This document shows, piece after piece, positions 48,425 to 60,250 of a DNA stretch of 64,000 nt. Under the pieces are notes generated by a model that searched no databases, had not been told where the DNA came from, and saw nothing but the letters and a program-made list of their open reading frames with translations. Location of the stretch: contig NC_062213.1 of NCBI RefSeq assembly GCF_902686445.1, positions 58,754,491 to 58,818,490 of the forward strand, in the 5' to 3' direction. The stretch's first letter is position 1, and each line of letters opens with the position of its first letter. The position numbers were made by a program, and so were the translations under genes. The DNA is from Sciurus carolinensis (taxonomy: Eukaryota > Chordata > Mammalia > Rodentia > Sciuridae).

Positions 48425-48812
48425 TTTTGTATTAAGAGAAATCCCTCCTACTATCATGCTAAGTGAAATAAGCCAGTCCCCAAAACCCAAAGTCCCAAAG
48501 GCTGAATGTTTCTCTGATACGTGGATGCTAACACACAATAAGGGGTTGGGATTAGAAGTTCATTGGATTAAACAAAGGGGAATGAAGGGAAGGGAGAGGG
48601 ATGGGAACAGAAAAGACAACAGAATGAATTAGAGGTAACTTTCCTATGTTCACATATGAATATACCACCAATAAAACTCCACATCATGTACAATCACAAA
48701 AATGGGATCCTAATTAAAATAAGTTATAATCTGTGTGTGCATAATATGTCAAAATACACTCTAAAGTCATGTATACCTAAAATGAACAAAAAAATTACAA
48801 AAAATAGGAACA
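48425..48812 (+). mobile_element. L1 3' end (squirrel-type)
   Basis: 'catgctaagtgaaataagcc' (end of ORF2), then 'atacgtggatgctaacacac', 'ataaggggttgggattagaa', 'gtcaaaatacactctaaagt' and an A-rich tail. No clear target duplication. Confidence 0.8.
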
Positions 48813-49883
48813 TCCTTCCATCTCAGTGTGAAATAAATCCAATTATGACAACAGACTCAAACAAGCACTACCTTCTTGTTCATATTCTTGTGAAAGTTTC
48901 CTGGTTGGATATGAGGTAGGATGATTATTGATCCTGTATCTTGCAATACTGATATTTGAGCTTGAAGTTCTTAAGATTAAACTTTATATAAAGAACAAGA
49001 GAGGCAGTTAAACATTAAGGAGAGATAATTATATACAAATAAACTACATAAAATGTAGTTTTATGTTAATTTCATATTCTTCTCCAATAAATGAAACTCC
49101 TTACCCAGGTAAGTTTGAAAATGAGAAGGATCTCCTCGGAGGCACACTACATTTCTCTTTTTCATTTTCTAACTTGGTTGAGACTCTTCTGTAAACCACA
49201 CTATTTTTCCTCTGCGTGAATCTGAGGAGTCCTTGTACAGAGTTCTAATTAGTATCTCTTCAGTTTTCTGAGATTTCATTTGCAGTCTTCATGATACATT
49301 TTATTACTGGGAATACTGAGGGTGTACTTTTTTGTTCAATTTCTTTGCAAAATCATTCCATTACTTATTACGGGCAATTTCTTTTTGCTTGAGATTCAAC
49401 TTCATTACCCAATGCAAACATATTTCAGCTGTTGACCATTGTCTTTGGGGTCTGTCCCTAGTGTGGAAATGAGCTAAGCATTTAAAACTCTACCCTTATT
49501 TTTGAGAAAAGTAATCTTCTGATTGGGGTCTGGGAACTTAAAACTGATTTCCCACTGGTTGCTCAATATGTCAGTCAAGAAGTACTTGTAACGTGTCTGT
49601 GAATTCCCAAACATTACACTAAACATAGAAGATTATATGATAAATGAGACCAAATTTTGACTTCCAAAGAGTACATAGTCAATGGGCAGGAATATGTTAC
49701 AATGATACTTTTACATAAGACAATCCAAAATTCTCTTCAGCTTCAGCTTCTCAGGTACTTCATTATTTGATTGATTGACACTCAGTGTCCTGTATGATAA
49801 TAAATATAGATAATGTATTCATCTTAAATTCTTCTACCACCATGATGCAGGTTACATTTCCTTTTTCTGTATTCTTTTCACTC

Positions 49884-49886
<3 letters not shown>
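48813..49886. other. Intergenic gap, nothing recognised
   Basis: No gene or clear repeat. Confidence 0.4.

Positions 49887-49918
<32 letters not shown>
49887..49918. repeat. (CA)n microsatellite
   Basis: Uninterrupted CA run of about 16 units. Confidence 0.95.
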
Positions 49919-49921
<3 letters not shown>

Positions 49922-49924
49922 TAC

Positions 49925-50541
49925 AGTACATGGCACAATTAACTTCCTAAGTCAAATTTATTGAGTTCCTTTCATAAAATTCATTATTTTAAACGTACAG
50001 AATGGACACTATAAATTTTCACAACCGTATACAATCAAATCATGTAACTATCCCCACAGTCAAGAAACGGAAATGTTCCACCACTCCAAAAAGTTCCAGT
50101 TTTCCTCCTCCAAGTCAAATACCTTCTTATATTCTATCCTCTGCAGTGGATCTGATTATCCTCCCTATTGTTTTGCATTTCACTGAATGCCATGTAAATG
50201 GAATCATATAATAGCTAGTTTTTAGTGTCTGACTCCTTTCATTTGTCATGATTTTGAATTTCATCCACACTGTTGCATTAATCAACAATTAATTGGTCTT
50301 TTCTCTTTTTATTGTTGAGTGGTATTCCAAAGTACACAAGTTCCAGATTTTATTATGCATTAACATGGTTTGTTTACAGGTTTGAGTTATTAAAGCTGCC
50401 CCCTTTATTATTTTCCTTGTCTCATTGCACTGAGAAGGACTTAGTACAAAGTTGAATATGAGTAATAATAACAAATGCCTTTACCTTGTTCTCAGTCTTG
50501 AAGGAAAGTATTCAGTTTCTATTACTGAGTATAATGTTAAC
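49925..50541 (-). mobile_element. Old L1 (L1M-type) 3' UTR and ORF2 scrap, antisense
   Basis: 'ttcacaaccgtatacaatca', 'tccccacagtcaagaaacgg', 'aatggaatcatataatagct' and 'gaatttcatccacactgttg' are reversed L1M 3' blocks. The last 100 bases resemble reversed ORF2, which the LTR at 50542 interrupts. Confidence 0.65.
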
Positions 50542-50981
50542 TGTTATGGTTTGGATGTAAGGTGTCCCTAAAACCTCCTGTGTTCCTGCAGGAATACTTA
50601 GAGGGATATAATTGGATCATAAGCCATAGCCTAATCGGTCCATCCTACTTTGAATGGACTGACTGGATAGTAACTGTAGAAGGTGGGGCATGGCTGAGGA
50701 GTCAGGTCACCGGGGGAGTACCCTGAAAGTGTTTATTCTTCCTATGACCCATTCCACTCTCTCTCTCTCTCTCTCTCTGCTTTCTGGCTGCCATAATTGG
50801 AACAGCACTCACTCCTCTGCCACATCCTCCACTATGATGTTCTACTTCACCTTGGTGTCAAAGCAATAAAGTTGGTTGACCATGAACTGAATCTCTGAAG
50901 CCATGAGCTAAAATAAACTTTTCTTCCTCTAAGTTGTTCTTGTCAGATATTTTGGTAACAGCAATGAAAAACTGACTAGCA
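50542..50981 (+). mobile_element. MaLR-type solo LTR
   Basis: Starts TGTTATGGTTTGGATGTAAG, ends GACTAGCA. Contains 'aaggtggggcatggctgagg', 'tatgatgttctacttcacct' and 'atgagctaaaataaactttt'. A (CT)n run at 50757-50778 sits where related LTRs have a short CT stretch. No clear target duplication. Same family as 41801-42212. Confidence 0.82.
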
Positions 50982-52009
50982 TACTAATTGTATGCTTTTA
51001 AATCTGAATCTTTCTGTCCTTGGTTTCTAGGAATCCTCTCCATGAAGAATGTCTCACAGATGCTCCCTTGACATTGAACAAAGCCTCTTCAGCTCACTGC
51101 ATGCAACAATCTGTAGCTTCAGCAATTCATGGCATGCCATAGGCTGCTAACTGTTGTACATGCCTCACATCTGCCTGGAAGCACTCCTGACATTCTTTTA
51201 GGACAACTATTAACCCTGTTCTCTTTCCATGAGCCCTTTCAGTCCACGGGGAGCTGAAATCCTGACCTGACATTAGTCGGCTCATCATGTTGCCAATACT
51301 TGCTCCAATACCATTTGGTTCCAGAGCTCATGGAACAGGTTGCATAGGTTGTTCATTTGGAAAAATATATCCCCCATGGTTTAAGTAAAGGGAAACAACA
51401 CCCAATCCTCTCCCAGAGGTAAAGTGACAAAAACACCAAAAATTATAACAACTCTATCCAAAGGCATTTTCTCTTCCAACATCTTTAAACTCATTTTATT
51501 CCTTTGAGTAAGTTTGAGCTGAAAACCATAAAAGTGATTTTGAGCCAAAATTTGCAAATCCAACAGAGGGAGTCAAATGTCTTATTTTAAAGGTGTGAGT
51601 ACTGTCTTCTATGGTTTTATTCCTTTGGGAACTTTAGTTAACATGGATGCAAAATAAGTCCCATTTTATAGCTGTATTACAAATTAACAAACTACCACCA
51701 GAACATTGACCTTACAGATTAAATTTTGTATCTTTCTGACTACATAATACTATTTCCATTTGTATCCTACACATAATGGGTCAGAAAAAATCATATTCAT
51801 GAGTAAGGATTGCAAGTATGGAATAGTATGCATATATATGCCTTTAGATCACCACAATAAATTCCCATGATTTAGGAATTGCTGAGGAAGTTACTAAGTG
51901 AAAACTGAAAGGGAGATTAGGTGAAACTGGCAGAATTCCAAAGAGTACATAATCAGTAGTGAGCCAGAGTCAGGTCCATAATTTTAGATATTTTTAAAAC
52001 AGAACTCAT
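50982..52009. other. Intergenic gap, nothing recognised
   Basis: No gene or repeat that I can name. Confidence 0.4.
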
Positions 52010-53290
52010 TTATTCACACTTTCAATATATGTTTAATTAATTCCCTCTACATACTAGGAAGAATGTTAGACACTGGAGATATGGCAGTATAAAAATTGCA
52101 CGTGTTATAATAGATCTTGCATTCCTAAGGGGAAAAGAGACCATATGCAATTAAACATATAAAGTATAATAACTGCTTTGGATAGTCATATAAAATAGGA
52201 AAATATGATATAAGTTAGTAGGCATGAAGATTGGGTTATTGGATAGATCTGAAGTCCTAAGTCGGGTGAATTTGAATTAAGATACAAGAAGATTAAGCTC
52301 TGTGCAGATATGGTGGCAACTTGTGGCAGACAGAGGAACCAGAAAGTGAGAACACCCTAAGGCAGGAATATGCTTGATAAATTAATAGATTAGACACAAG
52401 GCCAGCATGACTGTTGCATAATGAGAGGAGGTGGAGCACAGCTGAGGATGAGGTCAGATGGGTAGGCAGCAGTCAGTTCATGTAGGGTCATAAAGGTTAT
52501 GGTAAGTCATTAGATTTATTTTAAGTGCAGCAAAAAGCCTTTTGGAGAGTTTTAAGACAGGGAATGACATGCTCTGATTAATGGATTTAAGAGATGATTC
52601 TCTCTATTGTGCAGAGAATGAATTCTAAGGAGCAAGAATAGAAGCTGGGAGACCAATTATGAGGCTATTACAGTGGTTCAAGTGAGAGATGATAATGACC
52701 TAGACTAGGCAGTGACAATGGACAGAGGTAGATCAATATCTAATACATTTTGAAAGTAGAGTTGATAGAACTTGTTTATGGATTAAACTTGGAATATAAA
52801 CAAAAGAGGGGGACTCTCTGTCTTGAGTCATATAACTGAGAAGACTGGACTAGGAGTAGCTTGAGAAGTCAGTTTTACTCAAAAATAACTTTGAGAAACT
52901 CACAGATATTCAAGGTGATGTCAAGCATACAGTTGTATATGTATTGGGGTCTGGAGGTCAGTGAAGATACAAATTTGGAATTCATTGTTATTGTGATAAC
53001 AATCAAAGGACTAGATATCTTAAGAAAATAATGTGAACTAAAAAAGTTTCAACAATTGAAACCTAAAATACATCAAATTTATAGGTGGGACATAAAATGT
53101 AAAACCAATGAAGTATGTTAAGAAGAAATCCTGAGGTAATAGAAAAACCGGGTGAATGTAAATCACAGAAACCATGAGAATGAGGTGTGTCACAAGGAAG
53201 ATAGGGGTAAATGCTCAGCTAATGTTGGTGACAAGTGTGATAAGATGAGGAGAGAAAATGACCATTAGACACATATCACTGGGGATTTTT
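52010..53290 (-). mobile_element. L2 LINE, antisense, longest copy (about 1.3 kb)
   Basis: Reversed L2 landmarks keep their order: 'ctacatactaggaagaatgt', 'agcatgactgttgcataatg', 'catgtagggtcataaaggtt', 'ttggagagttttaagacagg', 'aatgacatgctctgatta', 'gaggctattacagtggttca' and 'tttgaaagtagagttgatag'. No open frame survives. Confidence 0.75.
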
Positions 53291-53925
53291 CAACTTGTGT
53301 TACTCATGCCCCCAGCATAGTCTGAAATGCAAGCTGTGCCAAAGATAGTTTACTTTGGGATAGGGACTAGGAATCAAGCACTGGGGACAGTGAAGCAGGA
53401 AAGGAGGGAGTCAATGCTAGCATGCTTTAAGCTCATTATCACTGTAGATTCATTCCTCTTGAAAGCTAAGTCGAGTGTGCCTTAGCATCAGCAACCTGTG
53501 GGATAGAAGAGAAACATTTCTCTTCTTGCTCTTCTCCCTTAATGGCCAAGTATGAACCATGGGGTGTTAGATTCTTTACATTGGCACCTTTTTGCAAACT
53601 CCACTGTTGAGAGATGCTGTCCTCAGTGAAATGAAGCAGTTCCAAAGAAGACAGACAGAGATATGAGGCATAGTTAAAGTAAGACATTGATTGCATCTGC
53701 AGAAAGGCTTGTTGCTACTGCAATAATTAGAACAAAAGGTGATCAAAAAGGATGTAAGATGAAGCATAAAAGATCTGATACTATCTGTTCTTCATACCAC
53801 TAAGACTTGGTCAGCATAATGCAGGACCTTCAAAATAATGAATGACTTAATTTCTACAGAACACCTAACATTGCCCCTACTGCTGCAACTGAGACTGAAG
53901 TTATAATTTACGTTGATCAATAGAC
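53291..53925. other. Short gap, nothing recognised
   Basis: No gene. Confidence 0.4.
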
Positions 53926-56105
53926 TTCTCTATCTGTAAACATTCTAAAAATACTAACAAAACATCATGGACAACTTTATGCCAATAAATGTAACCACTT
54001 TGATGAAATGAAAAACATTCCTAAAGAGACATAAACTACCAAGGCTCACTCAAGAGGATGTAAGTAACCAGAATATCTCTATGTCCACTAAAGAAGTTGA
54101 ATTTCTTGTTAAAAATATTTTCAAGTAGAAAACTGTAGACTTCAATGGATTTTTCAAAATAGTCATTCTATCTGACATATAAAGGAGAAATAATATTAAT
54201 TTTATAGAAACTATTCCAGAAAAATGGAGGAGATGGGAATGGTTCTAAACCTATTCTATAAGACAAACATTTTCTTTATGCCAGACTCAGGCAAATATTT
54301 CAAAAAAACAATAGACCAATATCACTTACACACAGAGATGTAAAAATTCTTAAAATTTAGCAAGTCAATCTAACAACATAATAACCTAGTGGTGTTTATC
54401 TCAGGAACGCAAGGTTAGTTTAGTATTAGAAATTCAGAAAATTCACCATATTAGCAAGCACAACAAAATGTGATACTCTCAATAAGTACAAAATGCCACT
54501 TGACAAAGTATAACATTCATTTTGATAAAATCCTGTTCTCAACTTGATAAAGTGCATGCCTGAAACATAGATATTCAACTCGATGACTGGAGACTGATTG
54601 CTTTCTCCATAAGATTAGGAATAAGGAATTATATATATATATATGTGTATATATATATATATATATGTTATCATCTATCCCTTTTCAATATCTTACTAGA
54701 ACTTCTAATGAGTGTAAGAGGGAAGAAAATAAATTCTAAAATTTTCATATTGGAAAGGAAAAGATATAATTCTTATTCACAGGTGGAAACTTCGTAGAAA
54801 ATCCTATGGAGTCACCCAAAGCTGTTAGAATTTATTGGTGAGTTAGTAGGGTTCCAGGATATAAGATTATTTCCACATCAAGTATATTTCTATATACTAC
54901 TAATCATGAGTTAAAATAGAAAATGATACCATTTACAATGATATCAAAACATGAAATATCTAGGCATATTTCTGAGAAATATTTGCAAAACATGTTCAGG
55001 GAAAACTAAAGATATTTCTGAGACAATTTTTTTCATAAACCCAAATAAATGTAAAAATAAAGTGTGTTCATTGTTGGAAGACTCAGTATTGTGAAGATTT
55101 CAATCAACTCAATTCCAAACAAGATCTGGGCATGTTTATGCTTGTTTGTTTGTTTTTTTTTTTTCATAGAAATGGAAAAACTGGCCTTTAAATTGAAATA
55201 AAGATGCCAAGAACTTTAGAAGAACCAAAGCATATTTGAAAAAGAAGAGGAAATTTGAAGACTAAATTGTACCTGATTTCAAGATGTAAAGCTACCGTAA
55301 TCAAAAGAGCAAGGAATTGTTGACAAGATAGACAAAAAGACCAGTAGAACGGAAGAGAGATTCCAGAAGTATACTTACATATAAGGGTGACAAATATTGA
55401 TTATGAAAAAAGATAATTTTGTTTAACAAATGATGCTGGAATGATGGATAACCTTCAAACAAACAAACAAACAAAAAGAAAGAAAAGAAAGAAAATGAAA
55501 AGAAAAAGGGAAAACAACTTCAAATCATACCTTATCTCATATTAAAAAAAAAAGTTAAAATACATCATAGACCCAAAGTAAATTAAAAAGCTATGTAAGT
55601 TCTAAAAGAAAGCATGGGAGAAATTTAAGTGCTTCAGAGTTCAGCAATAATTTTTTAGATATGGTGCAAGACCTAGAGGACCTTATGACAAATGAAATTG
55701 GCCAATCACAGAGAGATAAGTAGGCATGATCTCACTTACATATCAAATCTAAGTCAAGGGTGGAGGGGGATCAATCACACTGAGATGAAAGAGATAAAGA
55801 ATAAAACCATGGTGACCAGGAGTGCAGTTAGGAAGAAAATGGAAAGAATTTGGGCAAAGACATGAACTAGCAGGTGTGTGATGAACAAGTCTAGAGACTA
55901 TAGTTAACAAAATCATTTTGCAATAGAGATTTGAGTTGAATAGATTTCTGCTACTTTTAATATAAAAAATAAAATGTAACTGTGAGATAATAGGTATGTT
56001 AGTCTGATTCACTATGGCAACACTTTTACTATCTGTTTATATCCCATGTATCACATTTATACACCAAATCACAACTATACACCATAAATTTTTTAAAATA
56101 AAGTG
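53926..56105 (+). mobile_element. Old L1 ORF2 C-terminal part and 3' UTR
   Basis: 'atggacaactttatgccaat', 'aacaatagaccaatatcact', 'caggaacgcaaggttagttt', 'tacctgatttcaagatgtaa' and 'catcatagacccaaagtaaa' follow L1 ORF2. A 3' UTR then reads 'accatggtgaccaggagtgc' and 'agactatagttaacaaaatc'. Many stops; a (TA)n microsatellite lies inside. Confidence 0.75.
54629..54667. repeat. (AT)n microsatellite inside the L1
   Basis: Alternating AT with one GTG interruption. Confidence 0.95.
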
Positions 56106-56109
56106 AATG

Positions 56110-57055
56110 AAAAGGCAGACCATTGGCTAGAAGATGTTATTTGCAACTAATTATCTAATTAAGAACTAGAATCCATAATATATAAAGAACTGTTAAAAAT
56201 CATTAATAAAAAATTAAAAATACACTTAGAAAATTAGTAAAAGATTTAAACATACCACTAAAGTTATATGGATGGCAAATAAGTACATGAAAATATAATC
56301 AAAATCACTCATAATTAAGGAAATGTAATTTAAAATGTTAATGGACTACTACTACATACCTATTAGCATGCCTAAAATTAAAATGATTCACCATATCAAG
56401 TGTTAACAGGAATATGGAGTAATCAGAACTCTAATCACTCTCTGGTCAAAAATATTTCAATAGGATTTAAGAAGCTAGTCCAATATCTATTATACATATA
56501 GCCATTTCATGCCAAAATATTTGCTCCAGAAAAATGAAAGCTTATTTTCATTAAAGACTTGTACATGAATATGCATAGCAGCTTTAATAGATGAAAACTG
56601 AAAACAATCCAAATGATCTTCAATAGATGAACGGATATAAAAATCTACTGACCAATAAGGAAAATGTGTTATTGATATATGCAACTATATAAATGGACCT
56701 CAAAAAAGAGTATTTCCAGAGAAAAACATAAATTTATAAAACTATGAAATGCATTATATATACAGAATGGAATATTCTATAACCCTAAAGAAGAATGGGA
56801 TCCTGAAAGTCATATTAAGTGAAATAAGCCAGGCACAGAAAGACAAGAACCACATGTTCTCTCTCATATGTGAAAGTTTAAAAAAAAAAAAAAAGTCAAC
56901 CAGAATGTAAAATGATTGATGGAGGGTGGAAGGTGGGCTGGGGGAGACAGTAAAGGGAGGCTGGATTTGATCAGTGCATGATGCATGCATGTGTGGAAAT
57001 ATCACACTGAACCCCATTAAAATACACAATTTTTACATGCTAATAAAAATTTAAA
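56110..57055 (+). mobile_element. Second old L1 3' end, same strand
   Basis: Restarts within ORF2 ('ggcaaataagtacatgaaaa', 'aaggaaatgtaatttaaaat', 'gtaatcagaactctaatcac') and runs to a separate 3' end ('catattaagtgaaataagcc', 'accacatgttctctctcata', 'catgctaataaaaattt'). Confidence 0.75.
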
Positions 57056-57154
57056 GATAAATGTCTAAATGAAGTTCCATGTAGAAATAAATTTGAAAGA
57101 CAAATGAAATTCTATATGTATGCATTTGTATGAATATATATGTACATATATCCC

Positions 57155-57419
57155 TACGGTTTAGATCAAAGGATGGAAGTTTTATCCCTAGTATGACCAT
57201 GTTGAGATGGAGGAATTTTAAAAAGTAGAGCCTAGTGAAAAGTGAAGAGATCATATGGGCATTGTTCTGGGAAGGAATTAATGCTTTTTGCCAAGTAATA
57301 TATTCTCCCTCTTTCATGGAAAAACCTGAGAGATGTGAATGTGGTAAGACAGCCTGGAATCTCCCCTGAATCTCTCCTTCTTCCTGACCAACACACACAT
57401 CAGAACTTCTTTTCTTCCC
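57155..57419 (+). mobile_element. Probable truncated LTR related to the 41.8-kb LTR
   Basis: 'cctacggtttagatcaaagg', 'aagtagagcctagtgaaaag' and 'tcttcctgaccaacacac' fit that LTR family at low identity. The right part is missing. Confidence 0.4.
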
Positions 57420-58380
57420 CTCGCCCCCTCTTTATTATGGTTTAGCTTCCAAATATCAGTGAAAACATTCAACCTTTGATATTTTTGGATTGACTTATTT
57501 CACTTAGCATGATATTTTCCAGATCCATCCATTTACTAGCAAATGTCATAAAGTCATTCTTCTTTATGACTAATATTCCATTGTGTATATATACCACAAT
57601 TTCTTTATCTACTTATCTGTTGGTGGGCATCTAGGTTGGTTCCATAGCTTAGCTATTGTGAATTATGCTGCCATCACCAATGATGTAGCTTTGTCACTGT
57701 AGTATGCTGATTTTAAATCCCAGTGGGATAACTGGGCCAATGGTCGTTCCATTCCTAGTTTTTTGAAGAATCTCCATACTGCTTTCCAGAGTGGTTACAC
57801 CAATTTGCAGTCCCACCAGCAAAGTATGTGTGTACCCTTTTCCCTACATCCTTACCAATATTTGTTGTTACTTGTATTCTTAGTAACTGCCATTCTGACT
57901 GAAGTGAGATGGAATCTCAGTGTAGTTCTAATTTGTATTTCTCTATTTGCTAGAGATGTTGAACATTTTTTCATTTATTTGTTGATTATTCATATTTCTT
58001 CTTTTCATAAGGGTCTGTTCAGTTCCTTTGCCCACTTATTGATTGGGTTATTTGGGTTTTTTTGTATGTGTTAAGCTTTTTGAGTTCTTTGTATATCCTG
58101 GAAGTTAAAGCCCTATCTGAGGTGCAGGTGGCAAAGATTTTTCTCCCATTCTATAGGTGTTCTCTTCACTCTCTTTATTGTTTCTTTTGCTGTGAAGAAG
58201 CTTTTTAGTTTGATGTCTTTCCATTTTTGATCTTTGATATTATTTCTTGTGCTTTAGGAGTCTTGTTCAGGAAGTCAGTTCCTGTGCCAGTATGTTAAAG
58301 GGTTGGGCCTACCTTTTCTTCTAGTAGGTGCAGGGTTTCTGGTCTAATTCCTAGGTCTTTGATTTCACTATTTAAAATTT
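57420..58380 (-). mobile_element. L1 3' part, antisense
   Basis: 'cacttagcatgatattttcc', 'gactaatattccattgtgta', 'tctaggttggttccatagct', 'gtcccaccagcaaagtatgt', 'cagttcctttgcccacttat' and 'ctatctgaggtgcaggtggc' are reversed ORF2 C-terminal blocks. It is older than the 25.9-32.3 kb L1 but of similar type. Confidence 0.85.
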
Positions 58381-58399
58381 GAGAAAAGGCTAATTAATC

Positions 58400-58615
58400 T
58401 GTAGGGACAGAAAGCAGATCAGTGAATGCCTGGGAGAGGAGGTAGAAGGAGGTACAGAAAGAGGGAATGAAAAGGGTATGAGGAAAATTTTGTAGTGGTC
58501 AGGGATGTACTCATTATTTTGACTCTGGCTTTACAAATATATTCATCTGCCAAAGCTTATCAATTTATGAACCTTATACCTATTCAATTATATCACAATA
58601 AAACGAATACAAAAG
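58400..58615 (+). mobile_element. Old L1 (L1M-type) 3' UTR end
   Basis: 'agtgaatgcctgggagagga', 'tttgtagtggtcagggatgt' and 'caattatatcacaataaaac' match the conserved tail of L1MB/L1MC-like families. Confidence 0.55.
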
Positions 58616-58758
58616 AAAAAGCTATCTAGGCAAGGTCAGGTGTTTCTGTGTTACACATGTGCCAAACTGGTTGCCCAAAAGTAACCAGGGAAAGAAAATG
58701 ATCCAAAAATAAGTCGGGCATAGCACAAGAAGCATCTGGTATAGTGATAATGGAGTGT

Positions 58759-58800
<42 letters not shown>

Positions 58801-59036
58801 CACACATATGCTTCTTATGCCAATTATGTAATTTTGCATTTTAATATTATATGTCATAATTGCATAATGCATATTATATTGGAATGTTTCTTATATAAAT
58901 TTATTTCTTTATAATAAACCCAGTAGTACTATAATCTATATAGATTTTAATAAGTACTACTACTATAATAAACCCAGAAGTAAGTTATCTTCATTTTAAA
59001 GATGAAGAACCTGAGACCCCAGTGTCTCTTAGCTGG
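58616..59036. other. Gap with a microsatellite and a MIR scrap
   Basis: Contains the (AC)n run at 58761-58799 and a short reversed MIR core at about 58985-59025. No gene. Confidence 0.45.
58761..58799. repeat. (AC)n microsatellite
   Basis: About 19 uninterrupted AC units. Confidence 0.97.
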
Positions 59037-59381
59037 TGTCTTAGCAAATTTGGGATGATATAAAAAATTAATATTATTTAAATGCATGGTTTACAGTCCC
59101 TAAATTTATTTCTCAGTTCTGGAAGCTGAGAATTCCAAGATTAGGATACCAGCATGATTGAGTTCTGGTGAGGATCTTCTTCCTCATTTGCATATGGCTG
59201 TATTCTTGATGGGTACTCACAGTGGAAAAAGAGGAGGAGAGGAGGCTAGCTCTCTTTTTACATGGGCACTAATCCCATTAAAGACATGAAATCCCAAAGG
59301 GCTCATCTCCAAACACCATCACTTGGAGATTAAACTTTGATATATGAACTTTGAGGGGACACAAATATACAGCCCATAACA
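59037..59381 (-). mobile_element. MaLR (MST/MLT-type) solo LTR, antisense, with target duplication
   Basis: On the + strand it begins TGTCTTAGCAAATTTGGGAT and ends CAGCCCATAACA, i.e. TG...CA ends. 'tttatttctcagttctggaa' and 'cagcatgattgagttctggt' are reversed LTR blocks. Flanking pentamers GCTGG (59032-59036) and GTTGG (59382-59386) match at 4 of 5. Confidence 0.85.
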
Positions 59382-59859
59382 GTTGGTGAGGAGTTAAAAT
59401 GCTTATTAAGGAAGTAGATAGTACTTTTAAGAAGTCTCATGAAGGTAAACATAGATGGAGATGGATACAGAGTTCAATAGCTCAAAGGAATGAGTGGGAA
59501 AGAACCTACCATGGAGGAAGGACTTTTAATTGAAGATGGCATAAAAGCTACAACATTGCTATGTGTGTTTATAGAATGGTCCTGAAGAAAGGTAAAATCT
59601 AACTGTCCAGAGGAAGTGATACAAATGCAGAGGTGAAGTCCTGGGAAGGCAGACCACTAAAATGATTCCAAATGAATTCATCTGTTGGGAGCCCACATTA
59701 GAAATACTTCCAAGATAGCATTCGCAAGGCCCTAGATTGGATTCCCAGGACTTGAGAAAAATAAGGGAGGGAGGCAGCAGGCACACAAGGAGGCAGGCAT
59801 CAAGAGTTAAGTTCAGAATCCAACTTTCCTTTCCAACAAAATCTTTTAATCAGTCCCCA
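59382..59859. other. Short gap, nothing recognised
   Basis: No gene. Confidence 0.4.
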
Positions 59860-60250
59860 TTCCATACGTTTTACATCTCTAATCCAATAATTCTGAACAA
59901 ATCATGTTTTCCATTGCTCAGAGACTTTGTTCTGCTTTTACCTCTAGGAAGCTCCCTCACATGACCTTCATTAAGTGAACTTTATTTATTCTTCAAGACT
60001 CAGTTAAATATGAGTACCACTGTGCAGTTTTCTCCAACTTCCTGATGAGTTTGGTACTTCCTTCTGGTTACTTTGAATGAACCTCATATGACCCTTGTAG
60101 CTCTCAGCACCTCACATGGTGATGTTTGTTTATCCATCTGCTTCCTCCATTAGATTGTTTTCTCCTTGAAGACTGGGCTATATCATTTCTTTTTAAAAGC
60201 TGTGTCATCAGGCATAATATCTACTATCATGTTTGTTCTCAAAATGAATT
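59860..60250 (+). mobile_element. L2-like LINE 3' tail
   Basis: 'tattcttcaagactcagtta', 'ctccattagattgttttctc' and 'cttgaagactgggctatatc' follow the L2 tail. Confidence 0.55.

Noticed and set aside
57763..58074. 103-codon + strand frame
   Set aside because: Antisense shadow of another L1 ORF2 fragment; nearly the same product appears antisense to the L1 at 26.5 kb.
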